Shown one piece after another: positions 33,883 through 42,478 of a stretch of DNA of 64,000 nt (position 1 is the first letter of the stretch; the number at the start of each line of letters is the position of its first letter). Under the pieces are notes generated by a model, which was given only the letters and a program-made list of their open reading frames with translations, was not told the origin of the DNA and searched no databases. The stretch lies in the NCBI GenBank assembly GCA_963703605.1, contig CAVPFC010000071.1, forward strand, positions 1 to 64,000, written 5' to 3'. Both the position numbers and the translations under genes were made by a program. The DNA is from DASXKD01 sp963703605 (GTDB lineage Bacteria > Actinomycetota > Actinomycetes > Streptosporangiales > Streptosporangiaceae).

Positions 33883-34892
33883 CCGGCGCGGCCTTGCCGC
33901 AGGCGCAGGGCACCGCGGGCCTGGTGGCCGTCACCGCCGCCGTCGCGCCCGCGGGGCCGCCCGTGCTGGCCGTGGCGAGCAGTGGCCTCACCAAACGGTT
34001 CCGCGGCGGGCAGGTGGCCGTGGACCACATCGACCTGGCCGTCCCGCGCGGCTGCGTGTACGGCTTCCTCGGGCCGAACGGCTCCGGGAAGACGACCACG
34101 ATCAGGATGCTGCTCGGCCTGGCCTTCCCGACCAGCGGCAGCGCGGAACTGCTGGGCGTGCCCATGCCGGCGGGCGCGACCCGGGCGCTGCCCCGCGTCG
34201 GCTCCCTCGTCGAAGGCCCGGCTTTCTATCCCTTCCTGACCGGCCAGGACAACCTCGCCCGCTGCGACGCCGCCGACCGTAGCGCCGACCCGCGAACCGC
34301 GGCGGCGCGGATCGGCGAGGCGCTGGACCGGGTGGGCCTGCTGGCGGCGGCGAGAAAGCGGTACCGCCACTACTCGCTCGGCATGAAGCAGCGGCTCGCC
34401 ATCGCCGCCAGCCTGCTGCGGCCGCGGGAACTGATCGTGCTCGACGAGCCGACCAACGGCCTGGACCCGCAGGGCACCCGCGAGGTCAGGAGCCTCATCC
34501 GGGCGATCGCCGCCAACGGGATCACCGTATTCGTGTCCTCGCACCTGCTCAGCGAGGTCGAGCAGGCGTGCTCGCACGTCGGCGTCATGCGCTCCGGGCG
34601 GCTGGTCTTCCAAGGCCCGCTCGCCGAACTGCGCCGGACCGGCACCACCCGCATCCGGGTGGAAACCGCCGAACCGACAAGGGCAGCGGACGTGCTCCGG
34701 CGGCTGCGCCTGACCGGCCCGCTGATAGCAGGCAACGAGGTATCCGCGCAGCTCGCTGGGGAGCGGCCGGAGCGGATCTGCGCGGAACTCGTCGCAGCGG
34801 GGATCGGGGTCCGCGGGCTCAGCGTGGTCACGCCGAGCCTGGAGGAGCTATTCGTGGGACTCACCGGAGAGGGGTTCGATATCGATGACTAA
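33879..34892 (+). CDS. ABC transporter ATP-binding protein
   Basis: 337 residues with a GTG start. After a 30-residue Ala/Pro extension comes a DrrA/CcmA-type ATPase: Walker A GPNGSGKTTT near 68-77, Q-loop region VEGPAFYPFLTGQDNL, signature YSLGMKQRLAIAASL, Walker B LIVLDEPTNGLDP, and the switch His in FVSSHLL. A C-terminal domain of about 90 residues follows, as in drug- or lantibiotic-self-resistance exporters. It overlaps the genes on both sides (GTGA upstream; 8 bp with the permease), so it is a tightly coupled operon. Confidence 0.93.
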   Translation: MTGAALPQAQGTAGLVAVTAAVAPAGPPVLAVASSGLTKRFRGGQVAVDHIDLAVPRGCVYGFLGPNGSGKTTTIRMLLGLAFPTSGSAELLGVPMPAGATRALPRVGSLVEGPAFYPFLTGQDNLARCDAADRSADPRTAAARIGEALDRVGLLAAARKRYRHYSLGMKQRLAIAASLLRPRELIVLDEPTNGLDPQGTREVRSLIRAIAANGITVFVSSHLLSEVEQACSHVGVMRSGRLVFQGPLAELRRTGTTRIRVETAEPTRAADVLRRLRLTGPLIAGNEVSAQLAGERPERICAELVAAGIGVRGLSVVTPSLEELFVGLTGEGFDIDD

Positions 34893-35844
34893 GTCTTCGC
34901 TAGCCGGTTCGACCGCGCCGGGACCGGCCGCCGGGCCGTTTGCAACCGGGCCGGCCACCGCCGGGACCGGCCACGCAGGCGGGCCGGCTACGGCTGCCCA
35001 GGGGAACGCTGGCCCCGTCCGGGCGTGGCTTCGTTTCTTCCGCTCGGAGTTGCGGCTTGTCTTCGGCCGCCGGCGGAACCAGGCGCTACTGGCCGTGGTC
35101 GCCGTCTTTCCCGTCGTCATCGGTGTGGGGCTGCGCCTCGCGATACAGCCGGGGAACACCAGAGGGCCCGACGGCGTCGCGTTCATCGGCCAGCTTGCCG
35201 GGAACGGGATCTTCCTCGGCTTCATCGCGCTGACCCTGCTGCTCGTGCTCGTGATGCCGCTGGCCGTGGCGGTGGCCGCGGGGGACTCGATCGCCGGAGA
35301 GGCCGGCTACGGCACGCTGCGCTACCTGCTGGCAGTGCCGGCCGGGCGGGCCCGCGTCCTCACCGTGAAATACGCCGTGATCGTCGTGTACGCGCTCGCG
35401 GTCACGTTCGGCGTGACCGCGGTGGCCCTGGCCACCGGCGCCGCCCTATTCCCCATCGGGCCGGTGACGCTGCTGTCGGGGACCACCGTCCCGCTGGCCG
35501 GGGGAATCATCCGGTTACTGTTCGTCGCGCTGTACGTGGCCGCCGCGATGGCCTCGCTCGGCGCGATCGGCGTGGCGGTCTCCACCCTGACCGAGCACGC
35601 GATCGGCGCCATCGCCGCACTCGCGGTCCTGGTGGTGACCAGCGAGGTGGCGGACAACGTGCCCCAGTTCGCCGCGATCCACCCCTACCTGCCCACCCAC
35701 TGGTGGAACGCCTTCGATGCCCTGCTCCGCGTCCCCATCGACACCGGGACCCTGCTATGCGGCCTGCTGTCCTTCGGGCTGTACCTGCTGCTCTTCGCGG
35801 CGCTCGCCTGGGCCCGGCTCACCACCGCCGACGTAACCTGCTGA
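34885..35844 (+). CDS. ABC-2 type transporter permease
   Basis: 319 residues. A Gly/Ala/Pro-rich cytoplasmic N-terminus of about 48 residues is followed by six hydrophobic helices (around 70-90, 115-140, 165-190, 205-235, 240-260, 290-310). GDSIAGEAGYGTLRYLLAVPAGRARVLTVKY is the cytosolic loop typical of ABC-2 permeases. The start lies inside the ATPase stop. With the LolA-like protein it makes a three-gene exporter, possibly removing a lipid or peptide from the membrane. Confidence 0.9.
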   Translation: MTKSSLAGSTAPGPAAGPFATGPATAGTGHAGGPATAAQGNAGPVRAWLRFFRSELRLVFGRRRNQALLAVVAVFPVVIGVGLRLAIQPGNTRGPDGVAFIGQLAGNGIFLGFIALTLLLVLVMPLAVAVAAGDSIAGEAGYGTLRYLLAVPAGRARVLTVKYAVIVVYALAVTFGVTAVALATGAALFPIGPVTLLSGTTVPLAGGIIRLLFVALYVAAAMASLGAIGVAVSTLTEHAIGAIAALAVLVVTSEVADNVPQFAAIHPYLPTHWWNAFDALLRVPIDTGTLLCGLLSFGLYLLLFAALAWARLTTADVTC

Positions 35845-36145
35845 GGCACACCGCGCTCCTGACCGCCCAAGGCGCCACCCAGCCGTGGCGTCGCAGGCAG
35901 ACACCGGTGCCGTACAACCGAAGGCATCACCGCTCCGCGAAGCTGAACTGATGGGGCGGCGGCATGCGGCCAAGCCGCCGACTATGTCCTCGGCTACGTT
36001 CAGTGACGGGATCTCCGGGCCTGGCCCGGATCCGTGGAACGCCTCGTGGAACGAGCACCACCGCATTCCTGTGCGTTGCGTGCTTTCCGGGCACATTCCT
36101 GAGGCGTTCGTGCAGCCAGAGCGTTCGCTGCGCCGCAGCGGCCCT
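35845..36145. other. Upstream arm of att-like repeat copy 2
   Basis: No gene seen. The part from about 35997 is the diverged partner of 24895-25043, described there. Includes an inverted motif around CCGGGCCTGGCCCGG (36014-36028). Confidence 0.45.
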
Positions 36146-36188
36146 CTTTTAATCCGTTGGTTCAGGGTTCGAGCCCCTGGCGCCCCAC
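36146..36188 (+). repeat. tRNA-Lys 3' half, direct repeat copy 2 (candidate att site)
   Basis: Identical over 43 bp to 25044-25086 and in the same orientation. Here the sequence after the discriminator A is CAAG, so the encoded CCA of copy 1 is not kept. It marks the right edge of the 11.1-kb interval. Confidence 0.8.
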
Positions 36189-36249
36189 AAGCCCCATCTG
36201 GACGCAGACCTTGTCGAGCGCCTCGGCTGGCTGACTGGCTCCGCCGTGC

Positions 36250-36834
36250 CTAGGGCTGCCTGCCTTCGAAGGCGGCCAGCCGGTCGGCGGCGGGGGCGGA
36301 CGCGGGCACTTCGACTTTCGGCCCGAACGGCGCCTCGCCTTCAGGACCGCGCATGCTGTCGGGCAATAGCTGCTCGATCTGCGCCAGCAGTTGCCCGGCG
36401 AGGTCTGGTTCCAGGTCGCTGGGCTGGCCGGTGGCCTTGGCCAAATCCCAGCCGTGGGTGAAGATGTCCCCGGCGGCGATCCAGACGCAGACCGAACCGG
36501 GAATCCCGCCAAACGGCATCTCCAGGGTCTTGTCCATCGTGCCCGGCGCGCTGAACGCGGCGACCAGGCGCGCCGCCTCCCGGCCGAAGGGGGCCGCGAA
36601 GTCGCCCGCCGTGCGATCGGCGTCCTCGCCGCCGTCCGGCCACGCGCCGGTTTCGGCCAGTTCCGCGTAGGTCGCGGCGCTGTCGATGAGGTGATTGACC
36701 ACGTCCTTGACGGTCCAGGACTTACACGGGGTCGGCCGGCTGAAGTCGCCGGCCTGCACCGTCGCGAGCATCGCCGCGGTCGCCGCGCAGGCGCGTTGCA
36801 CTATTTCCGGGCTGCCCGGTGCTGGATACGTCAT
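36250..36834 (-). CDS. TIGR03086-family protein (mycothiol-dependent maleylpyruvate isomerase-like)
   Basis: 194 residues with the DinB/MDMPI metal-binding fold: RPTPCKSWTVKDVVNHLIDSAATY supplies the first His, and FTHGWDLAKATGQ the second His motif of TIGR03086. The usual TP-C-x-x-W-x-V-x-D-x-x-NH pattern is complete. Enzymes of this group use mycothiol, an actinobacterial thiol. Reaction unknown. The start at MTYPAPGS is supported by a GGAGG-like site (GGGGGAGGTCCTCG) upstream. Confidence 0.88.
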   Translation of the reverse strand: MTYPAPGSPEIVQRACAATAAMLATVQAGDFSRPTPCKSWTVKDVVNHLIDSAATYAELAETGAWPDGGEDADRTAGDFAAPFGREAARLVAAFSAPGTMDKTLEMPFGGIPGSVCVWIAAGDIFTHGWDLAKATGQPSDLEPDLAGQLLAQIEQLLPDSMRGPEGEAPFGPKVEVPASAPAADRLAAFEGRQP

Positions 36835-37039
36835 CGAGGACCTCCCCCGTTATGGATGTGTGGCCGCACCTGATCCGTCGGCCGGGCCGGCGCGGGCCGC
36901 CTAGCGCGGCACCGGGGTTCGCCGAGGCCGTCGCCGGCGGGGACGACGATAGCCCCAACCCGTGGCCGGGCAGCGCCGTCTCCAGGGCATGGAGACCACA
37001 CGGGGGCCGCTCGGCCGGCGCACACTCGCTCCTGCCGCC

Positions 37040-37814
37040 ATGGCGCTGGGACTCGCCACGCTTGCCGCCTGCTCGTCACCTTCCCCTCCTCACCTGTCCG
37101 CGCACCACAAGCGGAGCACGTTAGCGCGCGATGCGGCGCAGGCCCCTCCGGGCGTGGCGCAAACCGTGCCGAAGGTGGCGCACACCGCCCGCCCGGGCTG
37201 TGGGCCACGCACAACGGAGGCGGACCTGGCGTGAGCTAAGCCTGCACGGCTGGCTGGTGGGCAGCGTCGCGGTCGGCGGCGGCCGGGTGATCGCGGCCGT
37301 GACCCGCTGTCTCGCACAAACGCCGCGGTGCGGCCGGTTCCGGGTCTATTCCGCACCCGTGACGGCGAACCGGTGGCGGCCGGTGCCCGGTGCCGCCGGG
37401 ACGGTGGGCGTGTTCGGTGGAGGCGTGGCGCCGCCTCAGGTGACCGTGGCCGCGGGGACCGGTTTCGTGACCAGCGCGAACTACGGTCCCGGCCTTGCGC
37501 CATCGCCGCTGCTGACCGGACCGGCGGACGGCTCGGCGCGGTGGCACCGGCTCGGCACGCCCTGCTCGCGGTGGACGCTTAGCCTGGCTGCCGCGCCTGG
37601 CCTCGCCCTGGCGCTCGGCTGCACCACTGGCCAACCGGCGGGCGCGCAGCTCCAGCGCGCCTACCTCTCCACCGGCGGCGGGAGCGCCTGGCAGCGGCTC
37701 GCCGCGATGACCACCGACACCCTGGGCTTCGTGATCGAGCCCTGGTCCGGCGGCGGGAGCATCTGGTTCACCTATGACGACGCGCACACCTGGCATCTGG
37801 TGACGCCGCACTAG
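37040..37814 (+). pseudogene. Lipoprotein with beta-propeller-like domain, frameshifted
   Basis: An ATG at 37040 gives MALGLATLAACSSPSPPHL, with a lipobox LAAC. That frame ends at 37234, while the remainder continues in the frame ending at 37814: ELSLHGWLVGSVAVGGGRVIAAVTRC, TVAAGTGFVTSANYGPGL, RWHRLGTPCSRWTL, STGGGSAWQRLAAMTT, WFTYDDAHTWHLVTPH. The repeated S-x-D-G/GG-x-x-W-x-x-L pieces resemble sialidase/BNR-like propeller blades of extracellular lipoproteins. A shift near 37220-37235 splits it. It converges on the EamA gene, end to end. Confidence 0.5.
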
Positions 37815-38663
37815 CAGCGGGAGGATGCTCAGGCCGATGCCGACGAGGATGGCCGTGCCGCCGGCGACCTGCTCCAGGCCGGCCGGGTTGCCGAACACAA
37901 CGACACCCGCGACGGCGCCAACCAGCGGCTCAAGGTTGACGAACGCCCCGGCCACCTCGGCGGACACCCGGCTCTGCCCGTAGGCGAAGAGCGTGAAGGG
38001 CACCAGCGTGCCGACGGCCGCCAGCCCGATGACCGTCAGGACCACGCCGGGGCCGGACGGGGCCGCGGGCATTCCCTCGGTGACCGACGCGAACGGCAGC
38101 ATGACAAGGGCGGCGCCCAGGAACTGCACCGCGGTGACCGCGACCGGGTCGCGGCCGCGCAGCAGGCGGCCTTGCGCCACCGTGAACACCGCCGACAGCA
38201 GCAGCGACGCCAGGACCAGCCCGTCGCCGCCGACCGTGGCGCCGCCGCCCCCGCCGCCGGTGACCAGTGCTACACCGGCCAGCGACAGCGCGAAGCCCGC
38301 CCAGGCCACCGGCCGGGCCACGGTGTGCTGCCAGAGCGCCGCGATGATGGCGATCATCACGGGCGCGGCACCGGCCAGCAGAGCGGCGTGGCTGACGCTG
38401 GTCCGGCCGATGCCGGCGTTCTGCACCACGACCGATCCGCCGTAGCCGATCGCGCCGGAGGCCAGCAGGGCCGGGGTGCACACCTCGCGCACCCGGGACC
38501 GGGCGACAACGAGCAGGATGGCGGCGGCCAGGCCGAACCGCACGAACGTGAGCCAGCCCGGCAACAGCCAGACCAGGGCCAGCTTGGACAGCGGCACGGT
38601 GGTGCCCCAAAGCAGCCCGGCGGCGATGAGCGCGGCGATGGCACGGCGGCGATCTGTGGTCAT
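37815..38663 (-). CDS. EamA/DMT-family exporter
   Basis: About 283 residues to the end of recognisable sequence, with ten hydrophobic helices in two EamA repeats: LIAAGLLWGTTVPLSKLAL, NAGIGRTSVSHAALLAGAAPVMIAI, then LASLLLSAVFTVAQGRLL, VPFTLFAYGQSRVSAEVAGAFVNLEPLVGAVAGVVVFG. The frame has no stop at the natural end (after GLSILPLL) and runs antisense through the neighbouring lipoprotein gene to 37236, so the true C-terminus was probably lost at 37815. DMT exporters next to Lrp regulators commonly export amino acids; the divergent Lrp gene supports this. Confidence 0.85.
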
Positions 38664-38701
38664 GCCCTCATGGTCGGGCCTGGCTGGTACAGAATTTGCC
38701 C

Positions 38702-38719
38702 TTAGCAGGCTTATGCTAA
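38702..38719. promoter_or_regulatory. Candidate Lrp operator TTAGCA-N6-TGCTAA
   Basis: A perfect 6-bp inverted repeat in the short AT-rich gap between the divergent EamA and Lrp genes, 15 bp before the Lrp ATG. Lrp/AsnC dimers bind such palindromes near their own start. Inference. Confidence 0.5.
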
Positions 38720-38734
38720 ATACTATTTGACAAG

Positions 38735-39259
38735 ATGGCTGTTGAACTTGATGATGTTGACGTAATGCTGCTAACCGCTCTCCAGGCGGACGCGGACCGC
38801 ACGAACGTCGAACTGGCGCGCCTGGTCGGCCTGTCGCCGGCCGCTACGCTGCACCGGGTCCGCTGGCTGAAGGAGTCCGGCGTCATCCGCATCATCAGCG
38901 CCCAGCTCGACCCCGCCGCGGCCGGGTTCCCGTTGCAGCTCTACGTCACCGCCACGCTGGCGCGGCATGACCTGCGCTCGTCGCGCATCTTCGAGGACCA
39001 CATCCTGGCGACGCCGCAGATCATCACGGCGGACATCGTCGCCGGCGAGATGGACTACCTGATCAGCGTCGTCGCCCGGGACGTCGCAGAACTCCAGGAG
39101 GTGCTGGCCGGGCTGGCCACCCGGGGCGGGCAGCGGCTGGTGACCTACCTGCGGCTGTCGGAGGTCAAGCCCCCCTCCCGGCTGCCGCTGGCGCCGACCA
39201 GGCCGGCCGAGCGCCCGCCCCGCCAGCGCCGCCGGCCGGCCACCCGGGCCGGTTCATGA
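38735..39259 (+). CDS. Lrp/AsnC-family transcriptional regulator
   Basis: 174 residues. LDDVDVMLLTALQADADRTNVELARLVGLSPAATLHRVRWLKESGVIRIISAQLDPAAAGFPLQLYVTA is the AsnC-type helix-turn-helix plus start of the RAM domain; IITADIVAGEMDYLISVVARDVAELQEVL supplies the effector-binding part with the G-x-x-D-Y motif. The C-terminal 30 residues are Pro/Arg-rich and unusual. Divergent from the EamA exporter, which it probably controls in response to an amino acid. Confidence 0.9.
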   Translation: MAVELDDVDVMLLTALQADADRTNVELARLVGLSPAATLHRVRWLKESGVIRIISAQLDPAAAGFPLQLYVTATLARHDLRSSRIFEDHILATPQIITADIVAGEMDYLISVVARDVAELQEVLAGLATRGGQRLVTYLRLSEVKPPSRLPLAPTRPAERPPRQRRRPATRAGS

Positions 39260-39415
39260 CGGCAGGCGCACCGGCCGCGTGGCCGGTCAGGGAGCCAAAA
39301 CGGGAGTCCGGAAGAAACCTCCCGGCCGATGTCGAGACGGGCGCCTCGGCTACGTCCTTGGCTTAGAGCGCCACCCGGGCGTGGCAACCGGCCTCCGGGC
39401 GCGGCAACCGAAGGG

Positions 39416-39826
39416 ATGAGCAACATGGACTGGAAACTGGAAGTCGTGGTGGTCCCGGTCACCGACGTCGACCGGGCGAAGGACTTCTACCTCGGCAAGC
39501 TGGGGTTCCACCTGGACGCCGACATGCAGCCCACACCGGCACTGCGGGTGGTGCACATGACCCCACCGGGGTCCGCGTGCTCGGTGGTCATCGGGCCCAC
39601 TCAGGTGCCGGCGGGCACCAACCTGGGCTCCGCGGGCAGCTACCAGCTCGTGGTAACCGACGTCGAGGCCGCCCGCGCGGAGCTGACCAGGGCGGGTGTC
39701 GAGGCCTCGGAGATCCAGACCCTGGACCCCAGGGACGGCGGCAAGTTCGTCTTCTTCACCGACCCCGACGGCAACAACTGGGCCGTGCAGGAGATCCGCG
39801 ACCACGTCGGCGCGGAACTGGCATAG
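39416..39826 (+). CDS. VOC (glyoxalase/bleomycin-resistance) family protein
   Basis: 136 residues from MSNMDWKLEVVVVPVTDVDRAKDFY. One VOC unit pair: KLEVVVVPVTDVDRAKDFYLGKLGFHLD, then SYQLVVTDVEAARAELTRAGVEA and FVFFTDPDGNNWAVQEI with the usual Asp-Pro-Asp-Gly-Asn turn and Glu metal ligand. It ends one base before the convergent MarR stop. Substrate unknown. Confidence 0.9.
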   Translation: MSNMDWKLEVVVVPVTDVDRAKDFYLGKLGFHLDADMQPTPALRVVHMTPPGSACSVVIGPTQVPAGTNLGSAGSYQLVVTDVEAARAELTRAGVEASEIQTLDPRDGGKFVFFTDPDGNNWAVQEIRDHVGAELA

Positions 39827-39827
39827 C

Positions 39828-40247
39828 TCAGTCGCCGAGGGTGGCGGCTAGGACGGCGCGCTGGGTGGGCAGCGCCTCGGCGTGACGGCGGCGGCCGGCG
39901 TCGGTGAGGCAGACGTAGATCCCGCGGCGGTCCAGATCGCACAGGGACCGCTGGACCAGGCCGTGCTGCTCGAGCTTGCCGATCAGCCGGGACAGCGCGC
40001 TCTGGCTCAGGTGCACCGACTCGGCCAGTTCCTGGACGCGGAACTTGTGCTCGGAGTCCTCGGCCAGGCGCTCCAGCACCTCGAACTCGCTGACTCCTAG
40101 CCCGTGCCGCTCGCCAAGCTCGCGTTCCAGCGCGGCGACCACCGTCGCGTGGCGCGCGGCGAGCGCCCGCCACGCGGCCACGAGCTCCGGGCCACCCCCG
40201 GGCTCGCCCCGGTCGGCCAGGCCAGCCCCGGCCCGCTGCTGGATCAC
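39828..40247 (-). CDS. MarR-family transcriptional regulator
   Basis: 139 residues with a full MarR winged helix: GVSEFEVLERLAEDSEHKFRVQELAESVHLSQSALSRLIGKLEQHGLVQRSLCDLDRRGIYVCLTDAG. It is divergent from an MFS drug exporter, and the 70-bp gap between them holds a 41-bp near-perfect palindrome. This is the textbook layout of a MarR repressor with its efflux target. The inducing ligand is unknown. Confidence 0.92.
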   Translation of the reverse strand: MIQQRAGAGLADRGEPGGGPELVAAWRALAARHATVVAALERELGERHGLGVSEFEVLERLAEDSEHKFRVQELAESVHLSQSALSRLIGKLEQHGLVQRSLCDLDRRGIYVCLTDAGRRRHAEALPTQRAVLAATLGD

Positions 40248-40270
40248 GGGCGAAGTCTAGCTCGCCTTGG

Positions 40271-40311
40271 GCAGTAGTTGCAAGCGCATTAAATGCGTTT
40301 GCAACTACTGC
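40271..40311. promoter_or_regulatory. 41-bp palindromic operator between marR-like and MFS genes
   Basis: Arms 40271-40290 and 40292-40311 (starting GCAGTAGTTG and ending CAACTACTGC) are reverse complements in 19 of 20 positions around a central A. The inner part also reads as two shorter TTGCAA-like half sites. It occupies nearly the whole gap between the divergent MarR and MFS genes, so repression of both is expected. Confidence 0.8.
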
Positions 40312-40335
40312 TTGCGCATGCATAGAGTCGCGGCT

Positions 40336-41883
40336 ATGACCTTGGCAACAGCTCTCCCTGGCACCGACAGCCGATGGAGCCCACGCCTGTGGGGCATCCT
40401 CGTCGTGCTGTGCGGCGCCCTGTTCCTCGATGCACTCGACGTCTCCATGGTGGGGGTCGCCCTGCCATCGATCCGGGCCGACCTGGGCCTGTCCACCGCG
40501 TCGCTGCAATGGGTGGTCAGCGGGTACGTGCTCGGCTACGGCGGACTGCTGCTGCTCGGCGGCCGCGCCGCCGACCTGCTCGGGCGGCGGCGCGTCTTCC
40601 TGGTAGCGCTGGCCGTCTTCGCCGTGGCCTCGCTGCTCGGCGGGCTCGTCAGCACCGGCCCGCTGCTCATCGCGGCCCGCCTGGTGAAGGGCATGGCGGC
40701 GGCCTTCACCGCCCCGGCCGGGCTGTCGATCATCACCACCACGTTCGCCGAAGGGCCGGCCAGGAACCGGGCGCTGAGCATCTACTCGGCGTTCGGCGCG
40801 GGCGGCTTCTCGCTCGGCCTGGTGCTGTCCGGCCTGCTCACCGAGATCAGCTGGCGGTGGACCCTGCTGCTGCCCGCGCCGGTGGCCGCGGTCATACTGC
40901 TGGCCGGCATCCGGCTGATCCCGCGCGGAGACCAGGCCGACCGCGGCGGGCGGCGGTTCGATCTCCCCGGCGCCGCCACGGTGACCGCGGGGATGCTCCT
41001 GCTGGTGTACGCGGTCGTCGGCGCGCCGCAGGCCGGCTGGGCATCGGCGCGGACGCTCGGCTCCTTCGCCGGAGCCGCCGCGCTGCTCGCCGCGTTCGTG
41101 GTCATCGAGCGGCGGAGCCACGACCCCCTGGTCCGGCTGAGCATCTTCCGCTCGCGGGCGCTCACCCGCGCGAACCTCGGCGCCATGGTGCTGTTCGGGT
41201 CGTACGTGGCCTTTCAGTTCCTGGTCACCCAGTACCTGCAGATCATGGCGGGCTGGTCGGCGCTGGGGACCGCGCTGGCGTTCCTGCCCGCCGGGGTCCT
41301 GGTCGTGATCGCGTCGACCAGGCTGGGCCCGGTGCTCGACAGGTTCGGGCCGGCCCGGATCGTCGCGATCGGGTTCGCCTGCCTGGCGGCCGGCTACCTC
41401 TGGTTCCTGCGGGTCGGCCAGGTACCGGACTACCCGGCGGTGATCCTGCCCGCGGTGCTGCTGATCGGCGCCGCGTTCGGGCTGGGCTTCTCCTCGCTGA
41501 ACATCCAGGCCACCGCCGGTGTCGCCGACCACGAGCAGGGTCTTGCCTCCGGCATCCTGCAAACCTCGTTCCAGATCGGCGGGGCGATCGTGCTCGCCGT
41601 GGTCACCGCGGTCATCGACGCGCGCGGGGCGAACCACGCGATCTCGCCGCACACGCTGACCGCGTACCGGCCGGCGCTGGACGTGATCGCCGGGGTCGCC
41701 GTCCTCGGCGTGGTCATCGCGCTCAGCGGGCTCCGCGCGCCCCGGCCGCAACCGGCCGGCCAGGCCGCACCGGGCCGGGACGCACTGGGCCAGGCCGTAC
41801 CGGGCCGGGCCGCGGAACTGGCCAGCCCCGCCGCGGCCGGTGACGACGGCGGCGAGGCCGAGCTTGCGCCGGTGCGCGGGTAA
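40336..41883 (+). CDS. MFS drug exporter, DHA2 (14-TMS) family
   Basis: About 515 residues from MTLATALPGT (an ATG at 40318 is also possible). Fourteen hydrophobic segments. Conserved motif LDALDVSMVGVALPSIRADLGLS (motif D1), GGRAADLLGRRRVF (motif A) and LVKGMAAAFTAPAGLSIIT. Members export hydrophobic drugs or dyes using the proton gradient. The Ala/Pro-rich C-terminal 40 residues are low complexity. Adjacent MarR and the palindrome give likely regulation. Confidence 0.92.
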   Translation: MTLATALPGTDSRWSPRLWGILVVLCGALFLDALDVSMVGVALPSIRADLGLSTASLQWVVSGYVLGYGGLLLLGGRAADLLGRRRVFLVALAVFAVASLLGGLVSTGPLLIAARLVKGMAAAFTAPAGLSIITTTFAEGPARNRALSIYSAFGAGGFSLGLVLSGLLTEISWRWTLLLPAPVAAVILLAGIRLIPRGDQADRGGRRFDLPGAATVTAGMLLLVYAVVGAPQAGWASARTLGSFAGAAALLAAFVVIERRSHDPLVRLSIFRSRALTRANLGAMVLFGSYVAFQFLVTQYLQIMAGWSALGTALAFLPAGVLVVIASTRLGPVLDRFGPARIVAIGFACLAAGYLWFLRVGQVPDYPAVILPAVLLIGAAFGLGFSSLNIQATAGVADHEQGLASGILQTSFQIGGAIVLAVVTAVIDARGANHAISPHTLTAYRPALDVIAGVAVLGVVIALSGLRAPRPQPAGQAAPGRDALGQAVPGRAAELASPAAAGDDGGEAELAPVRG

Positions 41884-41909
41884 CCCCGGCAGCACCAACC
41901 CCGGATTAG

Positions 41910-41944
41910 GCCAGGCCCGCCGTGGACATTGCGACGGGCCTGGC
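41910..41944. terminator. Bidirectional terminator-like hairpin
   Basis: GCCAGGCCCG at 41910-41919 pairs exactly with CGGGCCTGGC at 41935-41944, loop 15 nt. It lies between the convergent stops of the MFS gene (41883) and the AmiS-like gene (41963). Confidence 0.65.
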
Positions 41945-41962
41945 GTAATGCAGGAAAGACCG

Positions 41963-42438
41963 TCAGGAAACCGAGACCGGCACGCCCGCATCGGCGGGAG
42001 TCCCGGCCTCGCCCGGGGACTTTCGCAGGGTCCGGCTCGCGACCGGCAGCAGCACGGCCACGGTCGCCGCGATCACGGTCAGCACCAGCCAGGTGTGCAC
42101 GTGACCCCACTCGCCGAGCAGCAGCAGGTACCCAGGAACCGTGCAGGTGGTGAACGACAGGATCAGCGTCAGCCAGCCCGTCAGCGGGGTGAGCCGGGTG
42201 ACGCCCAGGCCAAGTACCAGCCAGAACAGCGCCCACAGCACCGACCACTGGAGCCACAGCAGGCCGATCGTCGGATCATGGAATCTGACGATGTTGGTGA
42301 TGCCGAAGGCGGCGGCCATGATCGCCACCCAGGCCGAGTACCAGCCGAGCCCGACCGGGGCCTGCCCCGCCAGGTTGCTGATCCCCACGTAGAGGTAGGT
42401 GAAGCCGAACAGGAAGATCCCGGAGTCCAGCCGGATGG
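41963..42438 (-). pseudogene. AmiS/UreI-family transporter, N-terminally truncated
   Basis: Reading back from 42438: LDSGIFLFGFTYLYVGISNLAG, GLGWYSAWVAIMAAAFGITNIVRF, DPTIGLLWLQWSVLWALFWLVLGLG, LTGWLTLILSFTTCTVPGYLLLLGEW. These are the last four membrane helices of AmiS/UreI (amide/urea-gated channels). The first two helices are missing: upstream sequence is unrelated and the neighbouring reductase ends 40 bp away. A GTG at 42388 could start a shorter product, but transport function is doubtful. Confidence 0.75.
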
Positions 42439-42478
42439 TCCGGGGCGGTGGGCAGCCGGGCGTCCCCGGGTCAGCCCC

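Noticed and set aside
40374..41843. 489-codon plus-strand frame overlapping the MFS gene
   Set aside because: Out-of-frame shadow of the MFS gene; Arg/Pro-rich and without membrane segments.
39640..41991. 783-codon minus-strand open frame
   Set aside because: Antisense to the VOC gene and MFS exporter and overlapping the MarR gene in another frame. Arg/Gly/Pro composition, no domain.
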